Source: an uncultured Lachnospiraceae bacterium (GTDB lineage Bacteria > Bacillota > Clostridia > Lachnospirales > Lachnospiraceae). Taken from it: a stretch of DNA of 64,000 nt. The DNA is taken from contig CAJTQI010000003.1 in NCBI GenBank assembly GCA_910578645.1, positions 186,001-250,000 of the forward strand, written 5' to 3'. Shown here in pieces: positions 1 to 8,957 of this stretch (positions within the stretch are counted from its first letter, which is position 1; each line of letters starts with the position of its first letter). A model generated the notes under the pieces. The model did not search any database, was not told the DNA's origin, and saw only the letters and a program-made list of their open reading frames with translations. The position numbers and the translations under genes were made by a program.

Positions 1-759
1 AGCTTTTGTATCGGGTTTCATGCAGAATATACGGCCTGCAAAGAGCTGCTTGAAAGCGTTGCAAAGATGTCGCATAAATACCATGCGCCGGTCTTTACCC
101 ACCTGTCGGAGACGAAGTTAGAAGTGGAAGGCTGCAAGGAGCGTTACGGCATGTCTCCGGTAAAGCTGCTTGACAGTCTGGGCGTCTTCGATTATGGAGG
201 GGGCGGATATCATTGTGTGCATGTGGACGATGAGGACATGGAAATTTTTTGCAGGCGGAATTTAAGCGTAGTGACCAATCCGGGTTCCAACACGAAATTG
301 GCAAGCGGTATTGCGCCGATTTCGGATTTTCTGAAAAAAGGCATCAACGTGGCAATCGGTACGGACGGACCGGCAAGCAATAACTGCCTTGACATGTTCC
401 GGGAGATGTTCTTAGTTACAGGGCTTGCCAAGCTGCGGGAGGAGGACGCTTCAGCGGTGGATGCATGGGAAGTGCTTAAGATGGCGACAGTCAATGGTTC
501 CAAAGCGATGGGGCTTCCTGATACGGATGTGCTTGCAGAAGGCAAGCTTGCCGACCTCATTATGATAGACTTGCATCAGCCTAATATGCAGCCGATTAAC
601 AATATCCCGAAGAATTTGGTTTACAGCGGCAGCAAGCAGAACGTGAAGATGACGATGATTCAGGGAAAAATCCTGTATGAGAATGGGAAGTTTGCCGATT
701 CTTATGATGTGGAACAAATCTATAGAAAGGCAAATGAGATTATAGGCAGTCTTAGATAA
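1..759 (+). CDS. mtaD: MTA/SAH deaminase-like amidohydrolase (5' end outside window)
   Basis: Amidohydrolase-superfamily enzyme most like MtaD, which hydrolytically deaminates the adenine of 5'-methylthioadenosine and S-adenosylhomocysteine in the cytoplasm. The frame is open from base 1, so the start lies upstream; 252 residues are visible. Seen: GFHAEYTA near the visible N-terminus, FTHLSET (a substrate/metal histidine region), NPGSNTKLASG and GTDGPASNN with the metal-binding Asp, followed by the usual C-terminal TVNGSKAMGL and GKLADLIMID segments of this family. An ATG at position 67 is internal and not the start. The stop is 2 bp before the next ATG, so the MutS-like gene is probably co-transcribed. 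Other nucleoside or guanine deaminases of the same superfamily cannot be excluded. Confidence 0.85.
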   Translation, partial: SFCIGFHAEYTACKELLESVAKMSHKYHAPVFTHLSETKLEVEGCKERYGMSPVKLLDSLGVFDYGGGGYHCVHVDDEDMEIFCRRNLSVVTNPGSNTKLASGIAPISDFLKKGINVAIGTDGPASNNCLDMFREMFLVTGLAKLREEDASAVDAWEVLKMATVNGSKAMGLPDTDVLAEGKLADLIMIDLHQPNMQPINNIPKNLVYSGSKQNVKMTMIQGKILYENGKFADSYDVEQIYRKANEIIGSLR

Positions 760-761
760 AT

Positions 762-2459
762 ATGGAATATATCATACTGGGATGTACGTTATTGTTGCTT
801 GTTGTTTTTGTGATGTGTAAGGAATATATAAGCACCAGGAATCTACAAAGAAGATTTTTGGAAAAGGTTTTTGAAATTTATGGTGTCCCACCGGAGCGGG
901 ATTATAGGGCAGAGGAGATGGAGCATATTAGGATGTACTACCTCAAACACCCGCTCCCGCACCAGATTGACGATATTACATGGGATGACTTGGATATGGA
1001 CAGTATCTACCGGAGCATAAATGTGTCCGGCAGTGCGGCGGGCGACGAATATTTGTACTATATGCTGCGGAGCCCTGTTTATGAACCGGAGAAAATGGAA
1101 CATTTAGAAGAGCTAATCCGTCATTTCATGAAGAACAGCCAGGACAGACAGGCGGCACAGAGGATACTTTTTGGCCTTGGCAGGATGGGAAAATATTCTA
1201 TCTATGAATATCTGGAGAATCTTGACACATTAGGGGAACGAAGCAGTGGAAAGTATCTGCTCAGCGACCTTATGATTTTTGTCTGTATCGCGATGATGTT
1301 CGGTTCCTTGCCCATTGGCGTTGTCTGTCTGCTTGGCGTACTGTGCTATAATATTACGGGGTATTTCAGAGAGTATAAAGAGATAGAGCCATATATTACG
1401 AGTTTCCGCTATATCAACAGGCTGCTTAGCAGCGCCGAACAGTTGGGACGAAGCCGGATAGGTGGAATTTCTATGGAGAAAGAGCGGCTGCTTGAATGTT
1501 TTGGCAGTATGAAGAGCTTTATCAGGGATACTTATCTGATTGTCTTTACGGAGAAGGGTAATGGCAATCCGCTGGGCGTCCTGGTAGATTATCTTCGTAT
1601 GGTTTTTTACTTGGATTTGATTCAGTTCAATAAAGCGTTACATGCCGTGCGGGGGCATATGCCGGAGATTGATGAGATGATAACGCTGCTCGGGCAACTT
1701 GATGCGGTGGTGACTATCGGTTCATACAGGAACAGCTTGCAAGAAGGGTACTGTATTCCGTCTATACGGTTCGGGCAGGGTGCAGGCAGACATATGACAA
1801 TCGAACAGGTATACCACCCGCTTCTTGCAGACCCGGTGAAAAATTCCATATCGGCGGACAAAGGAGTGCTTTTAACTGGTTCCAATGCTTCCGGCAAATC
1901 CACGTTCCTGCGCGCTGTGGCAGTCAATGCGGTGTTGGCTCAGACTATCCATACATGTCTTGCAAGATGCTATGAGGCGCCTGCCTGGCGGATATATTCT
2001 TCCATGTCCTTACGGGATGATTTGGTCAGTGGACAGAGTTATTATATGGTGGAAATCAGGTCCATTAAGCGGATACTGGACCAGGTGAAGGAAGCGGCGA
2101 AGGAACATTCCTACGTACTGTGTTTTGTAGACGAAGTGTTGCGGGGAACCAACACGGTGGAGCGGATTGCGGCGTCCACGCAGATTATGAAGATGCTTTC
2201 CTTAGGCAATGCGCTCTGTTTCGCGGCAACCCATGATGTGGAGCTGACGAAACTGCTTGAAAGTGAATATGACAATTATCATTTTGAGGAGCGCATCGAG
2301 GAGGATGATATTTTCTTCCCGTATAAATTGATGGAAGGGCCGGCAACTACGAGGAATGCTATTGCCCTTCTTAAGATGTTGGGATATGATGAACGGATTA
2401 TCTCAGATGCGGAAGCGATGGCGGGGAAATTCTTGGCGGGCGGCGGATGGCAGAGGTGA
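762..2459 (+). CDS. Membrane-anchored MutS-family ATPase
   Basis: A 565-residue protein ending in a MutS-type ABC ATPase domain. Seen: Walker A GSNASGKSTF around residue 372, Walker B CFVDEVLRGTN around residue 453, and a switch ATHD near residue 490. The N-terminus has a hydrophobic segment (residues 2-18) and a second pair of hydrophobic stretches at about 168-200, so it is probably held in the membrane. It lacks the mismatch-binding and connector domains of MutS1 and the Smr nuclease of MutS2. Such short membrane-linked MutS paralogues are common in Firmicutes and their role is not established; a mismatch-repair function should not be assumed. The start lies 2 bp after the preceding stop. 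Confidence 0.8.
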   Translation: MEYIILGCTLLLLVVFVMCKEYISTRNLQRRFLEKVFEIYGVPPERDYRAEEMEHIRMYYLKHPLPHQIDDITWDDLDMDSIYRSINVSGSAAGDEYLYYMLRSPVYEPEKMEHLEELIRHFMKNSQDRQAAQRILFGLGRMGKYSIYEYLENLDTLGERSSGKYLLSDLMIFVCIAMMFGSLPIGVVCLLGVLCYNITGYFREYKEIEPYITSFRYINRLLSSAEQLGRSRIGGISMEKERLLECFGSMKSFIRDTYLIVFTEKGNGNPLGVLVDYLRMVFYLDLIQFNKALHAVRGHMPEIDEMITLLGQLDAVVTIGSYRNSLQEGYCIPSIRFGQGAGRHMTIEQVYHPLLADPVKNSISADKGVLLTGSNASGKSTFLRAVAVNAVLAQTIHTCLARCYEAPAWRIYSSMSLRDDLVSGQSYYMVEIRSIKRILDQVKEAAKEHSYVLCFVDEVLRGTNTVERIAASTQIMKMLSLGNALCFAATHDVELTKLLESEYDNYHFEERIEEDDIFFPYKLMEGPATTRNAIALLKMLGYDERIISDAEAMAGKFLAGGGWQR

Positions 2460-2512
2460 AATTGTGTGTTATGCCTAAATTAGCAAGCCGAGAAAGGAGC
2501 AAGGGTATCAAT

Positions 2513-2983
2513 ATGAAGGTTACAATTTATACGGACGGTGCGGCCCGGGGCAATCCGGAAGGACCGGGCGGTTATGGTGCGGTGCTGCAGTACATCGACC
2601 CGAAGGGAACGATGCATGAGCGGGAATTTTCTGCCGGATATAAGAAGACTACAAATAACCGCATGGAGTTGATGGCAGCGATTGTGGGGCTGGAGGCGTT
2701 GACCAAGCCTTGTGAGGTCACGTTAATCTCAGATTCCAAGTATTTGACAGATGCTTTCAATCAACACTGGGTGGACGGATGGATTCGCAAAAACTGGAAA
2801 ACAGCAGGGAATACGCCGGTCAAGAATAAGGACCTGTGGGAGAGGCTTTTGCGGGCAAAGGAGCCCCATGAAGTAACTTTCAGGTGGGTCAAGGGGCATG
2901 ATGGGCATCCGGAGAACGAACGGTGCGATAAATTGGCTACGACAGCCGCAGACGGAACGGACTTACTTGACGATACCGTCTGA
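2513..2983 (+). CDS. rnhA: Ribonuclease HI
   Basis: Cytoplasmic endonuclease that cuts the RNA strand of RNA-DNA hybrids (R-loops, Okazaki primers). From the ATG at 2513 it has 156 residues, the normal size. The carboxylates are visible: Asp8 in YTDGAARGNP, Glu in NNRMELMAA, Asp in LISDSKYL and Asp in ENERCDKLA, plus the H-D-G loop before it. An in-frame upstream start at 2447 would overlap the MutS-like gene and add 22 residues that are not part of the fold; the AAAGGAG at 2493-2499 favours 2513, where the typical MKVTIYTDG begins. Confidence 0.93.
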   Translation: MKVTIYTDGAARGNPEGPGGYGAVLQYIDPKGTMHEREFSAGYKKTTNNRMELMAAIVGLEALTKPCEVTLISDSKYLTDAFNQHWVDGWIRKNWKTAGNTPVKNKDLWERLLRAKEPHEVTFRWVKGHDGHPENERCDKLATTAADGTDLLDDTV

Positions 2984-3037
2984 TTGGTGATATCATAGTG
3001 TGTGGAGTACTTCTGTGCCGGAGGGTATTTTGCCAGG

Positions 3038-3049
3038 AAGCGCTTCCCA
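3038..3049. repeat. 12-bp perfect palindrome between rnhA and a small membrane protein gene
   Basis: GGAAGCGCTTCC is self-complementary and is flanked by GTGTGG about 40 bp upstream and CCACAC overlapping its end, so the RNA could fold into a larger stem. No T-run follows, so it is not an obvious terminator; an operator or RNA-stability role is possible. Confidence 0.35.
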
Positions 3050-3109
3050 CACCGAAGAATTTACAATACGGAACATAAAATTTTTGGTAGAAAAGGGGTA
3101 TGAGGGCAG

Positions 3110-3292
3110 ATGAGCAATTTGATTTTATTTGTGAATGCATTTTTATCTTATTTACTGATATTTGTGCTGATTATCGCATTGGTGATTGTAGCCTGCGTGA
3201 TTGGCGTGAAATGGCGTAAGAGCAAGGATGCCAAGGAGGCCGTAAACGGCACGGGGCAGACAGAGACGATGGGCGGCAATACGGCCGTATAG
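3110..3292 (+). CDS. Small single-pass membrane protein
   Basis: A 60-residue protein of unknown function. Residues 5-32 form one strongly hydrophobic transmembrane helix (NAFLSYLLIFVLIIALVIVA), followed by a basic WRKSKDAK stop-transfer segment and a polar Gly/Thr-rich cytoplasmic tail. AGAAAAGGGGTATGAGGG upstream provides a ribosome site. A strong terminator lies 10 bp after the stop, which supports this being a real, separately ended gene. No family is recognised. Confidence 0.65.
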   Translation: MSNLILFVNAFLSYLLIFVLIIALVIVACVIGVKWRKSKDAKEAVNGTGQTETMGGNTAV

Positions 3293-3301
3293 GATTTAAG
3301 A

Positions 3302-3331
3302 AGGTGTTCGCGGACAGAACACCTTTTTCTT
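3302..3331 (+). terminator. Rho-independent terminator after the small membrane protein gene
   Basis: AGGTGTTC (3302-3309) pairs perfectly with GAACACCT (3317-3324) around a 7-nt loop and is followed by TTTTCTT. Confidence 0.88.
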
Positions 3332-3340
3332 CCGTATGTG

Positions 3341-3373
3341 CAAAAAACATGCGCAGGAATGGGGATTAATATG
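3341..3373 (+). repeat. Dispersed leader repeat, copy A
   Basis: This 33-nt stretch (core CATGCGCAGGAATGGGGATT) covers the ribosome site and ATG of the HAD gene. It matches 28 of 33 positions with 28759-28791, which covers the start of an unrelated lipoprotein gene. Its ATGGGGATTA core also occurs at 31171 and, as AAGGGGATTA, at 57337. Confidence 0.55.
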
Positions 3374-4075
3374 GGGAAATATACGACGGTTCTATGGGAT
3401 TTGGACCAGACACTTCTGAATTTTGATATGTCTATGGACTATGCCATAAGAGAGACATTCAGGAAATATAATCTTCCAATCAGCGACGGGATAGTGGCCC
3501 GTTACGATGTTATTAACAGAGGTTACTGGAACAGGTTGGAGTTAGGGGAGATTACCAAGGAAGAAGTGACGCTAGGAAGATTCCGGACACTTTTCGCAGA
3601 ACTTGGTATCAGCCATATCACGCCGGAGGAAATGGCGCAGGTATACCAGAAGGAGCTTGGGAGCGTCTATTTCTATATGGACGGCGCGAAGGAGTTGGCC
3701 GTGAGGCTGAAAGAGGAAGGATTCAGACAGTATGTGGTGACCAACGGCGTCAATACTACCCAGGAAAGTAAGATGAAACTGTCCGGGCTTGACCGGATTA
3801 TGGACGGCGTATTTGTGTCCGAGTTGATGGGATACCCGAAACCGATGAAGGAATATTTCGACGCCTGTTTCGCGAGGATGCCTGGCACAGACAGGCAGGA
3901 ATGCATTCTGGTAGGGGATTCTTTGACCAGTGACATGCGGGGAGCGGAGAATGCGGGGATTGTGTCTTGTTGGTTTAATCCGGAGCGCAAGGCGAAGGAT
4001 ATCGCTGTGAGAACCGACTACGAGATACACTCCCTTGAAGAGTTGGTTCCTATACTTAAACAGGAGCGTGCATGA
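3371..4075 (+). CDS. HAD-family nucleotidase, YjjG type
   Basis: Cytoplasmic haloacid-dehalogenase-like phosphatase, best matched to the YjjG pyrimidine 5'-nucleotidase group, which cleans up non-canonical nucleotides. Motif I is WDLDQTLLNF near the N-terminus (nucleophile Asp and acid/base Asp), motif II is VVTNG, motif III uses the Lys of GYPKP, and motif IV is LVGDSLTSDM. The length of 234 residues fits. The chosen start is ATG 3371; a GTG at 3338 in the same frame is less likely. Its stop overlaps the next start by 4 bp (ATGA), suggesting translational coupling with the WYL regulator. Confidence 0.85.
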   Translation: MGKYTTVLWDLDQTLLNFDMSMDYAIRETFRKYNLPISDGIVARYDVINRGYWNRLELGEITKEEVTLGRFRTLFAELGISHITPEEMAQVYQKELGSVYFYMDGAKELAVRLKEEGFRQYVVTNGVNTTQESKMKLSGLDRIMDGVFVSELMGYPKPMKEYFDACFARMPGTDRQECILVGDSLTSDMRGAENAGIVSCWFNPERKAKDIAVRTDYEIHSLEELVPILKQERA

Positions 4076-5070
4076 TGCCGAAATCTGCGAACCAGAAATT
4101 GAAATTACTATATCTTGTAAAAATATTGACCGAGCAGTCCGACGAAGAGCACTGCATGAGCGCCCAGGCGCTGATAGATGCCCTTGGCGCCTATGGTGTC
4201 AGGGCGGAGCGTAAGAGCATCTATGACGATATCGCACAGCTTATAGATTTCGGTTATGACATCGTACTGGTTAAGGCGAAGACGGGCGGCGGATATTATC
4301 TGGCAGGCAGAGAGTTTGAATTGGCGGAGCTTAAGCTTTTGGTGGAAACCGTGCAGGCATCCAGGTTTTTGACTGTTAAGAAGTCCCGGGAGCTGATAGC
4401 GAAGATTGAAAGGCTGGCCTCCAGGGCGGAGGCAGGGCAGCTTCAGCGACAGGTGTATGTAGCCAACCGTATTAAGACGGCCAACGAGAGTATCTATTAC
4501 ATAGTGGACGATATTCACCGTGCGATACAGAACAATGAACAGATATCTTTTCAGTATTTGGAATGGAATCTGGAGCGGGAGCTTGTACCCCGCAAGGACG
4601 GTAAGGTTTACCGCGTCAGCCCATGGGCGTTGACGTGTAAGGACGAGAATTACTATTTGATTGCCCATGACGGTGAGAACGATGTGATTAAACATTTTCG
4701 TGTAGACAAGATGGGGCATATTAAGGCTCTTTCCGGTATTGTGCGGGAAGGGGTGGAACTATTCGAGAAGTTTGATATTGCCGCCTATGCAAATAAGACT
4801 TTCGGCATGTTTAGCGGCAGGGAGGAAGTAGTCACGCTGACTTTTGAAAACCGTTTTATCGGTGTTGTCATGGACCGGTTTGGCAGGGAAGTGCCTGTGA
4901 GAAAAAGAGATGAGGCACATTTTTCCGTGCGGGTACAAGTAGCGCTCAGCGGACAGTTCTACGGTTGGATGACAGGGCTGGGTGCAGGTGCAAAAATTAC
5001 CGCACCGGATGATGTGGTGGCGGAGTATTGTGACTACCTGCACAGGACGGCAGCGCAGTATGAAGATTGA
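4072..5070 (+). CDS. WYL-domain transcriptional regulator
   Basis: A 332-residue DNA-binding regulator. The N-terminal 80 residues form a winged helix-turn-helix of the HTH_11 (DeoR-like) type (SAQALIDALGAYGV, ERKSIYDDIAQLIDFGYDI). The centre and C-terminus carry the WYL domain (YRVSPWALTCKDENYYLIAHD) and the following WCX-type region. WYL proteins usually sense a nucleotide, nucleic-acid or other small ligand and repress or activate nearby genes. It is coupled by an ATGA overlap to the HAD nucleotidase gene, so a nucleotide-related signal is a reasonable but unproved idea. Confidence 0.88.
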   Translation: MMPKSANQKLKLLYLVKILTEQSDEEHCMSAQALIDALGAYGVRAERKSIYDDIAQLIDFGYDIVLVKAKTGGGYYLAGREFELAELKLLVETVQASRFLTVKKSRELIAKIERLASRAEAGQLQRQVYVANRIKTANESIYYIVDDIHRAIQNNEQISFQYLEWNLERELVPRKDGKVYRVSPWALTCKDENYYLIAHDGENDVIKHFRVDKMGHIKALSGIVREGVELFEKFDIAAYANKTFGMFSGREEVVTLTFENRFIGVVMDRFGREVPVRKRDEAHFSVRVQVALSGQFYGWMTGLGAGAKITAPDDVVAEYCDYLHRTAAQYED

Positions 5071-5286
5071 CGCGTGCTAAACATTGTTAAAGAACTTTCA
5101 GAGCGGCTTCGGATTGCAGACGGAGCAAGAATGGGAATTCATGGCAGAAGACAACAAAACGGACAAAGATTGAAAATAAAAGCGTTCAATTGGGTGATTT
5201 GCGTCCGTGCGCTGCTTGACGCAAAATCGTCCGATAGGTTGTCCTGACAAAAGCTAAAATATAAGCGGTGCAGAAATGAGGTAGAC

Positions 5287-6468
5287 ATGGATATACAGTT
5301 TGCGGAGCGCATGAAAGATTATGCGGCAGGAATTTTCCAGGTATTGAATGACAAGAAAGATGAGGCGGAGAAAAACGGCAGGAAAATATATAATTTGTCG
5401 GTTGGAACACCGGATTTTCCGCCGGCGGCACATGTGGTGAATGCGGTGGTTGAGGCGGCCAAGAAGCCTGAGAATTTCAAATATGCTCTGGTGGATATCC
5501 CGGAGCTGATTGATGCCGTACAGAGCCGGTATAAGAAGCGGTATGGTGTGGAACTTGAGAAAGATGAGATTATGTCTGTCTACGGTTCACAGGAAGGAAT
5601 CGCGCACATCTGCATGACGCTGTGCAATCCTGGCGACGTGGTTTTGGTGCCGAATCCGGGCTATCCTATTTTCGGAATTGGCCCTTCTTTAGCAGGCGCG
5701 GAGATTGCCACTTACGATTTATCGGAACAGAACCATTATCTGCCTGACTTGGAAGGGATAGATGAGGGACTTCTTGCGCGGGCGAAATGTATGATTGTGT
5801 CCTACCCTTTAAATCCGGTATGTAAGGCAGCGCCAGATGATTTCTATGAGAGATTGGTTCCTTGGGCGGCGGAACATGACATTGTGATTATACATGACAA
5901 TGCATATTCAGATATTATTTATGACGGAAGAGTGGGGAAATCAATCTTGCGTATTCCTGGGGCTAAGGAAGTGGCGGTGGAATTTTATTCCCTGTCGAAA
6001 TCTTATAATTATACAGGCGCCAGGATGAGTTTTCTTGTGGGCAACAGGAATATTGTGGCTAATTTTAAACGGCTGCGTTCCCAGATTGATTATGGCACAT
6101 TTCTTCCGGTACAGTATGGTGCGGTGGCGGCCTTGACGGGCTCTGACCAGACAGTGAAAGACCAGTGTGCACAATACCAGAGGCGACGGGATGCGCTTTG
6201 TGGCGGGCTGCGTAAGATTGGATGGCAGATTGAGGACAGTGAAGGGACGATGTTTGCCTGGGCGAAGATTCCGGACGGATATACGGACGATGTGGAGTTT
6301 GTCATGGAACTGGTGGAAAAGACAGGCGTTTTGTGCACTCCGGGGAGCAGTTTCGGGACTCTGGGCAGAGGACATGTGAGGTTCGCGTTGACGGTGTCTG
6401 TTGACAAGATAAAGGAAGCAGTGGAGGCGATTGCACAATCAGGCATAATTTGCAAGAAATGTCAATAG
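5287..6468 (+). CDS. PLP-dependent class I/II aminotransferase
   Basis: A fold-type I aminotransferase of 393 residues, cytoplasmic. Seen: NLSVGTPDFPP at the N-terminus, the SYPLNPVCKAAP segment (replacing the usual YPNNPTG), the HDNAYSDI Asp/Tyr pair that holds the PLP ring, and the Schiff-base lysine in YSLSKSYNYTGARM, with an Arg in GHVRFALT that binds the substrate carboxylate. It is closest to the LL-diaminopimelate / aspartate aminotransferase group; the natural substrate cannot be read from sequence. GAAATGAGGTAGAC precedes the ATG. Preceded by 216 bp in which no gene is seen. Confidence 0.85.
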   Translation: MDIQFAERMKDYAAGIFQVLNDKKDEAEKNGRKIYNLSVGTPDFPPAAHVVNAVVEAAKKPENFKYALVDIPELIDAVQSRYKKRYGVELEKDEIMSVYGSQEGIAHICMTLCNPGDVVLVPNPGYPIFGIGPSLAGAEIATYDLSEQNHYLPDLEGIDEGLLARAKCMIVSYPLNPVCKAAPDDFYERLVPWAAEHDIVIIHDNAYSDIIYDGRVGKSILRIPGAKEVAVEFYSLSKSYNYTGARMSFLVGNRNIVANFKRLRSQIDYGTFLPVQYGAVAALTGSDQTVKDQCAQYQRRRDALCGGLRKIGWQIEDSEGTMFAWAKIPDGYTDDVEFVMELVEKTGVLCTPGSSFGTLGRGHVRFALTVSVDKIKEAVEAIAQSGIICKKCQ

Positions 6469-6559
6469 GAAATTGGGGAGAAAATTTGCGAAAGGCCAAC
6501 TTTGGGATATGTCACAAAAAGATATATCCCTTTTTGTATGTTTTTCGTGTGAAGAGACA

Positions 6560-6588
6560 TTGACATCATATGCTTATTACTTTATACT
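6560..6588 (+). promoter_or_regulatory. Consensus sigma-A promoter of nrdDG
   Basis: TTGACA (6560-6565), a 17-bp spacer, and TATACT (6583-6588). Transcription would start near 6595, leaving a leader of about 170 nt before nrdD. A second possible -10, TATAAT at 6665-6670, has no good -35. Confidence 0.8.
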
Positions 6589-6598
6589 AATCCTAGAC

Positions 6599-6643
6599 CA
6601 CAAAATATAGTAATCATATGTTTTGCGACACTATATTTTGTGC
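6599..6643 (+). promoter_or_regulatory. Pair of NrdR-like boxes
   Basis: CCACAAAATATAGTAA (6599-6614) and ACACTATATTTTGTGC (6628-6643) are inverted copies sharing ACTATATTTTGTG and resemble the known NrdR consensus acaCwAtATaTwGtgt. Their centres are 29 bp apart, about three helical turns, as expected for a co-operative ATP/dATP-responsive NrdR. They sit just downstream of the predicted start of transcription, so they would block initiation or escape. Confidence 0.8.
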
Positions 6644-6767
6644 ATTTTATTGCACTAAAAGTTGTATAATATGTATAAAAGGTGAGGAATAAACACGGAT
6701 TGCAGGCGGGCATACGAATAATTATTTACAGTATGCAGATTATAGAGAACGCTGCGGAGGTGGAAGA

Positions 6768-8957
6768 ATGAATAGTAAGTTTGTAGCAGATAAGACGGTT
6801 GACGAGAGTTTTGAGCTGGAATACAAGCCGGACAGGATTGTGAATGTCATCAAGAAGGATGGCAGTTTAGAGGCTTTTAATGTCCAGAAGGTGATTGATG
6901 CCGTGGGAAAGAGTGCATACCGTGCGCTTACAAAATTTACTGAAGAAGAGAAGCGGCATATATGCCAGACTGTAATCGATAAAGTAAATGAACTTGGAGA
7001 GGAGAAAATTCCGATTCAGATTATGCATAATATTGTGGAGAGTGCGCTTGAGGATGTAAAGCCCATCGTTGCCAAGAGCTATCGGGATTACCGCAATTAT
7101 AAGCAGGATTTCGTGCGGATGATGGACGATGTCTATAAGAAGAGCCAGTCGATTATGTATATCGGGGATAAGGAGAATGCGAATACGGACAGTGCCCTTG
7201 TCTCTACGAAGAGAAGTCTTATATTTAATCAGTTTAATAAAGAGCTGTACCAGAAATTCTTTATGACGACGGAAGAGATTCAGGCGTGCCGGGACGGATA
7301 CTTGTATGTGCATGATATGTCTGCAAGGCGTGATACGATGAACTGTTGTCTCTTCAATGTGGCAGAAGTGTTAAACGGCGGTTTCGAGATGGGCAATATC
7401 TGGTACAATGAGCCTAAGACACTGGATGTTGCGTTCGATGTGATTGGCGATATCGTGTTGAGCGCTGCAAGCCAGCAGTACGGTGGTTTTACCGTGCCGG
7501 AAGTGGATAAGATACTGGAGCCCTATGCGGAGAAGTCGTATGCCCGGAATATAGAGAAGTATGAGAAACTTGGCATCTGCAGTCAGAAGGCCGAGGCACA
7601 ATCTTTGGAGGATGTGCAAAAGGAGTTCGAGCAGGGCTTTCAGGGCTGGGAATATAAATTTAATACCGTGGCCAGCAGCCGAGGCGACTATCCTTTTATC
7701 ACCGTGACAGCGGGCATTGGGACAGGCAGATTTGCCAAAATGGCAACGACTATTATGCTGAATGTGCGCCGTAAGGGACAGGGGAAGAAGGAATGCAAGA
7801 AACCGGTGCTGTTCCCGAAGATTGTCTTTTTGTATGATGAGAATTTGCATGGTCCGGGCAAGGAGTTGGAGGATGTCTTTGAGGCGGGTGTGGAGTGCTC
7901 CGCTAAGACAATGTATCCGGATTGGCTGAGTCTTACCGGTAAGGGGTATATTGCGAGTATGTACAAGCAGTATGGTAAAGTAATTTCCCCTATGGGCTGC
8001 AGGGCCTTTCTTTCACCGTGGTATGAGAGAGGAGGTATGCATCCGGCAGACGAGCAAGATTCCCCTATTTTTGTGGGTAGATTTAATATCGGTGTGGTCT
8101 CCTTGCATTTGCCGATGATTTTGGCCAAGTCCAGGCAGGAAAGCCGGGATTTCTATGAAGTGTTGGATTATTATCTGAACTTAATCAGGCAGCTCCATAT
8201 CAGGACTTACGCGTATTTAGGTGAGATGCGGGCATCCACCAATCCGCTTGCATATTGTGAGGGGGGTTTCATGGGAGGGCATTTGCAGCTTCACGATAAG
8301 ATTAAGCCGATTCTTAAGACTGCGACGGCAAGTTTCGGTATCACTGCATTCAATGAATTGCAGGAACTTTACAATGGCAAGTCTCTGGTGGAAGACGGGG
8401 CTTTTGCGCTTGAAGTGTTAGAGCACATTAACAACAAAATAAATGAATATAAAGAAGAAGATGGCAATCTCTATGCCATTTACGGCACACCGGCCGAGAA
8501 TCTGTGTGGTTTGCAGGTGAAACAGTTCCGTGCAAAGTATGGGATTGTGGAAGGTGTGTCAGACAAAGAATATGTTTCAAACAGTTTCCATTGCCATGTG
8601 ACGGAGGATATTACGCCTATTGAGAAGCAGGATTTGGAATATCGTTTCTGGGAACTTGCGAATGGTGGCAAGATACAATATGTGAAATATCCGATTGACT
8701 ATAATATGGAGGCAATCAAGACTTTAATACGCCGTGCAATGGAGATGGGGTTTTATGAAGGCGTCAATCTCTCACTTGCTTACTGTGACGATTGTGGACA
8801 CCAGGAACTTGAGATGGATGTCTGCCCGGTATGCGGTAGCCGCAATCTGACAAAAATCGACCGTATGAACGGATATCTGGCATATTCACGTGTACATGGG
8901 GATACCAGATTGAGCGATGCGAAGATGGCGGAAATCGCAGAAAGGAAAAGTATGTAA
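6768..8957 (+). CDS. nrdD: Anaerobic (class III) ribonucleoside-triphosphate reductase
   Basis: Reduces NTPs to dNTPs for DNA synthesis under anaerobic conditions, using a glycyl radical made by NrdG. The 729-residue chain has an N-terminal ATP-cone allosteric domain (RIVNVIKKDGSLEAFNVQKV), the ten-stranded barrel core, a C-terminal zinc site of two Cys pairs (CDDC and CPVC, about residues 670-690), and the radical site Gly702 in RMNGYLAYSR. GGAGGTGG lies just before the ATG. Its stop overlaps the nrdG start by one base (TAATG). Regulation by NrdR is expected from the boxes upstream. Confidence 0.97.
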   Translation: MNSKFVADKTVDESFELEYKPDRIVNVIKKDGSLEAFNVQKVIDAVGKSAYRALTKFTEEEKRHICQTVIDKVNELGEEKIPIQIMHNIVESALEDVKPIVAKSYRDYRNYKQDFVRMMDDVYKKSQSIMYIGDKENANTDSALVSTKRSLIFNQFNKELYQKFFMTTEEIQACRDGYLYVHDMSARRDTMNCCLFNVAEVLNGGFEMGNIWYNEPKTLDVAFDVIGDIVLSAASQQYGGFTVPEVDKILEPYAEKSYARNIEKYEKLGICSQKAEAQSLEDVQKEFEQGFQGWEYKFNTVASSRGDYPFITVTAGIGTGRFAKMATTIMLNVRRKGQGKKECKKPVLFPKIVFLYDENLHGPGKELEDVFEAGVECSAKTMYPDWLSLTGKGYIASMYKQYGKVISPMGCRAFLSPWYERGGMHPADEQDSPIFVGRFNIGVVSLHLPMILAKSRQESRDFYEVLDYYLNLIRQLHIRTYAYLGEMRASTNPLAYCEGGFMGGHLQLHDKIKPILKTATASFGITAFNELQELYNGKSLVEDGAFALEVLEHINNKINEYKEEDGNLYAIYGTPAENLCGLQVKQFRAKYGIVEGVSDKEYVSNSFHCHVTEDITPIEKQDLEYRFWELANGGKIQYVKYPIDYNMEAIKTLIRRAMEMGFYEGVNLSLAYCDDCGHQELEMDVCPVCGSRNLTKIDRMNGYLAYSRVHGDTRLSDAKMAEIAERKSM

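Noticed and set aside
2447..2512. Upstream ATG for rnhA
   Set aside because: It overlaps the MutS-like gene, adds 22 unrelated residues, and ATG 2513 has its own AAAGGAG.
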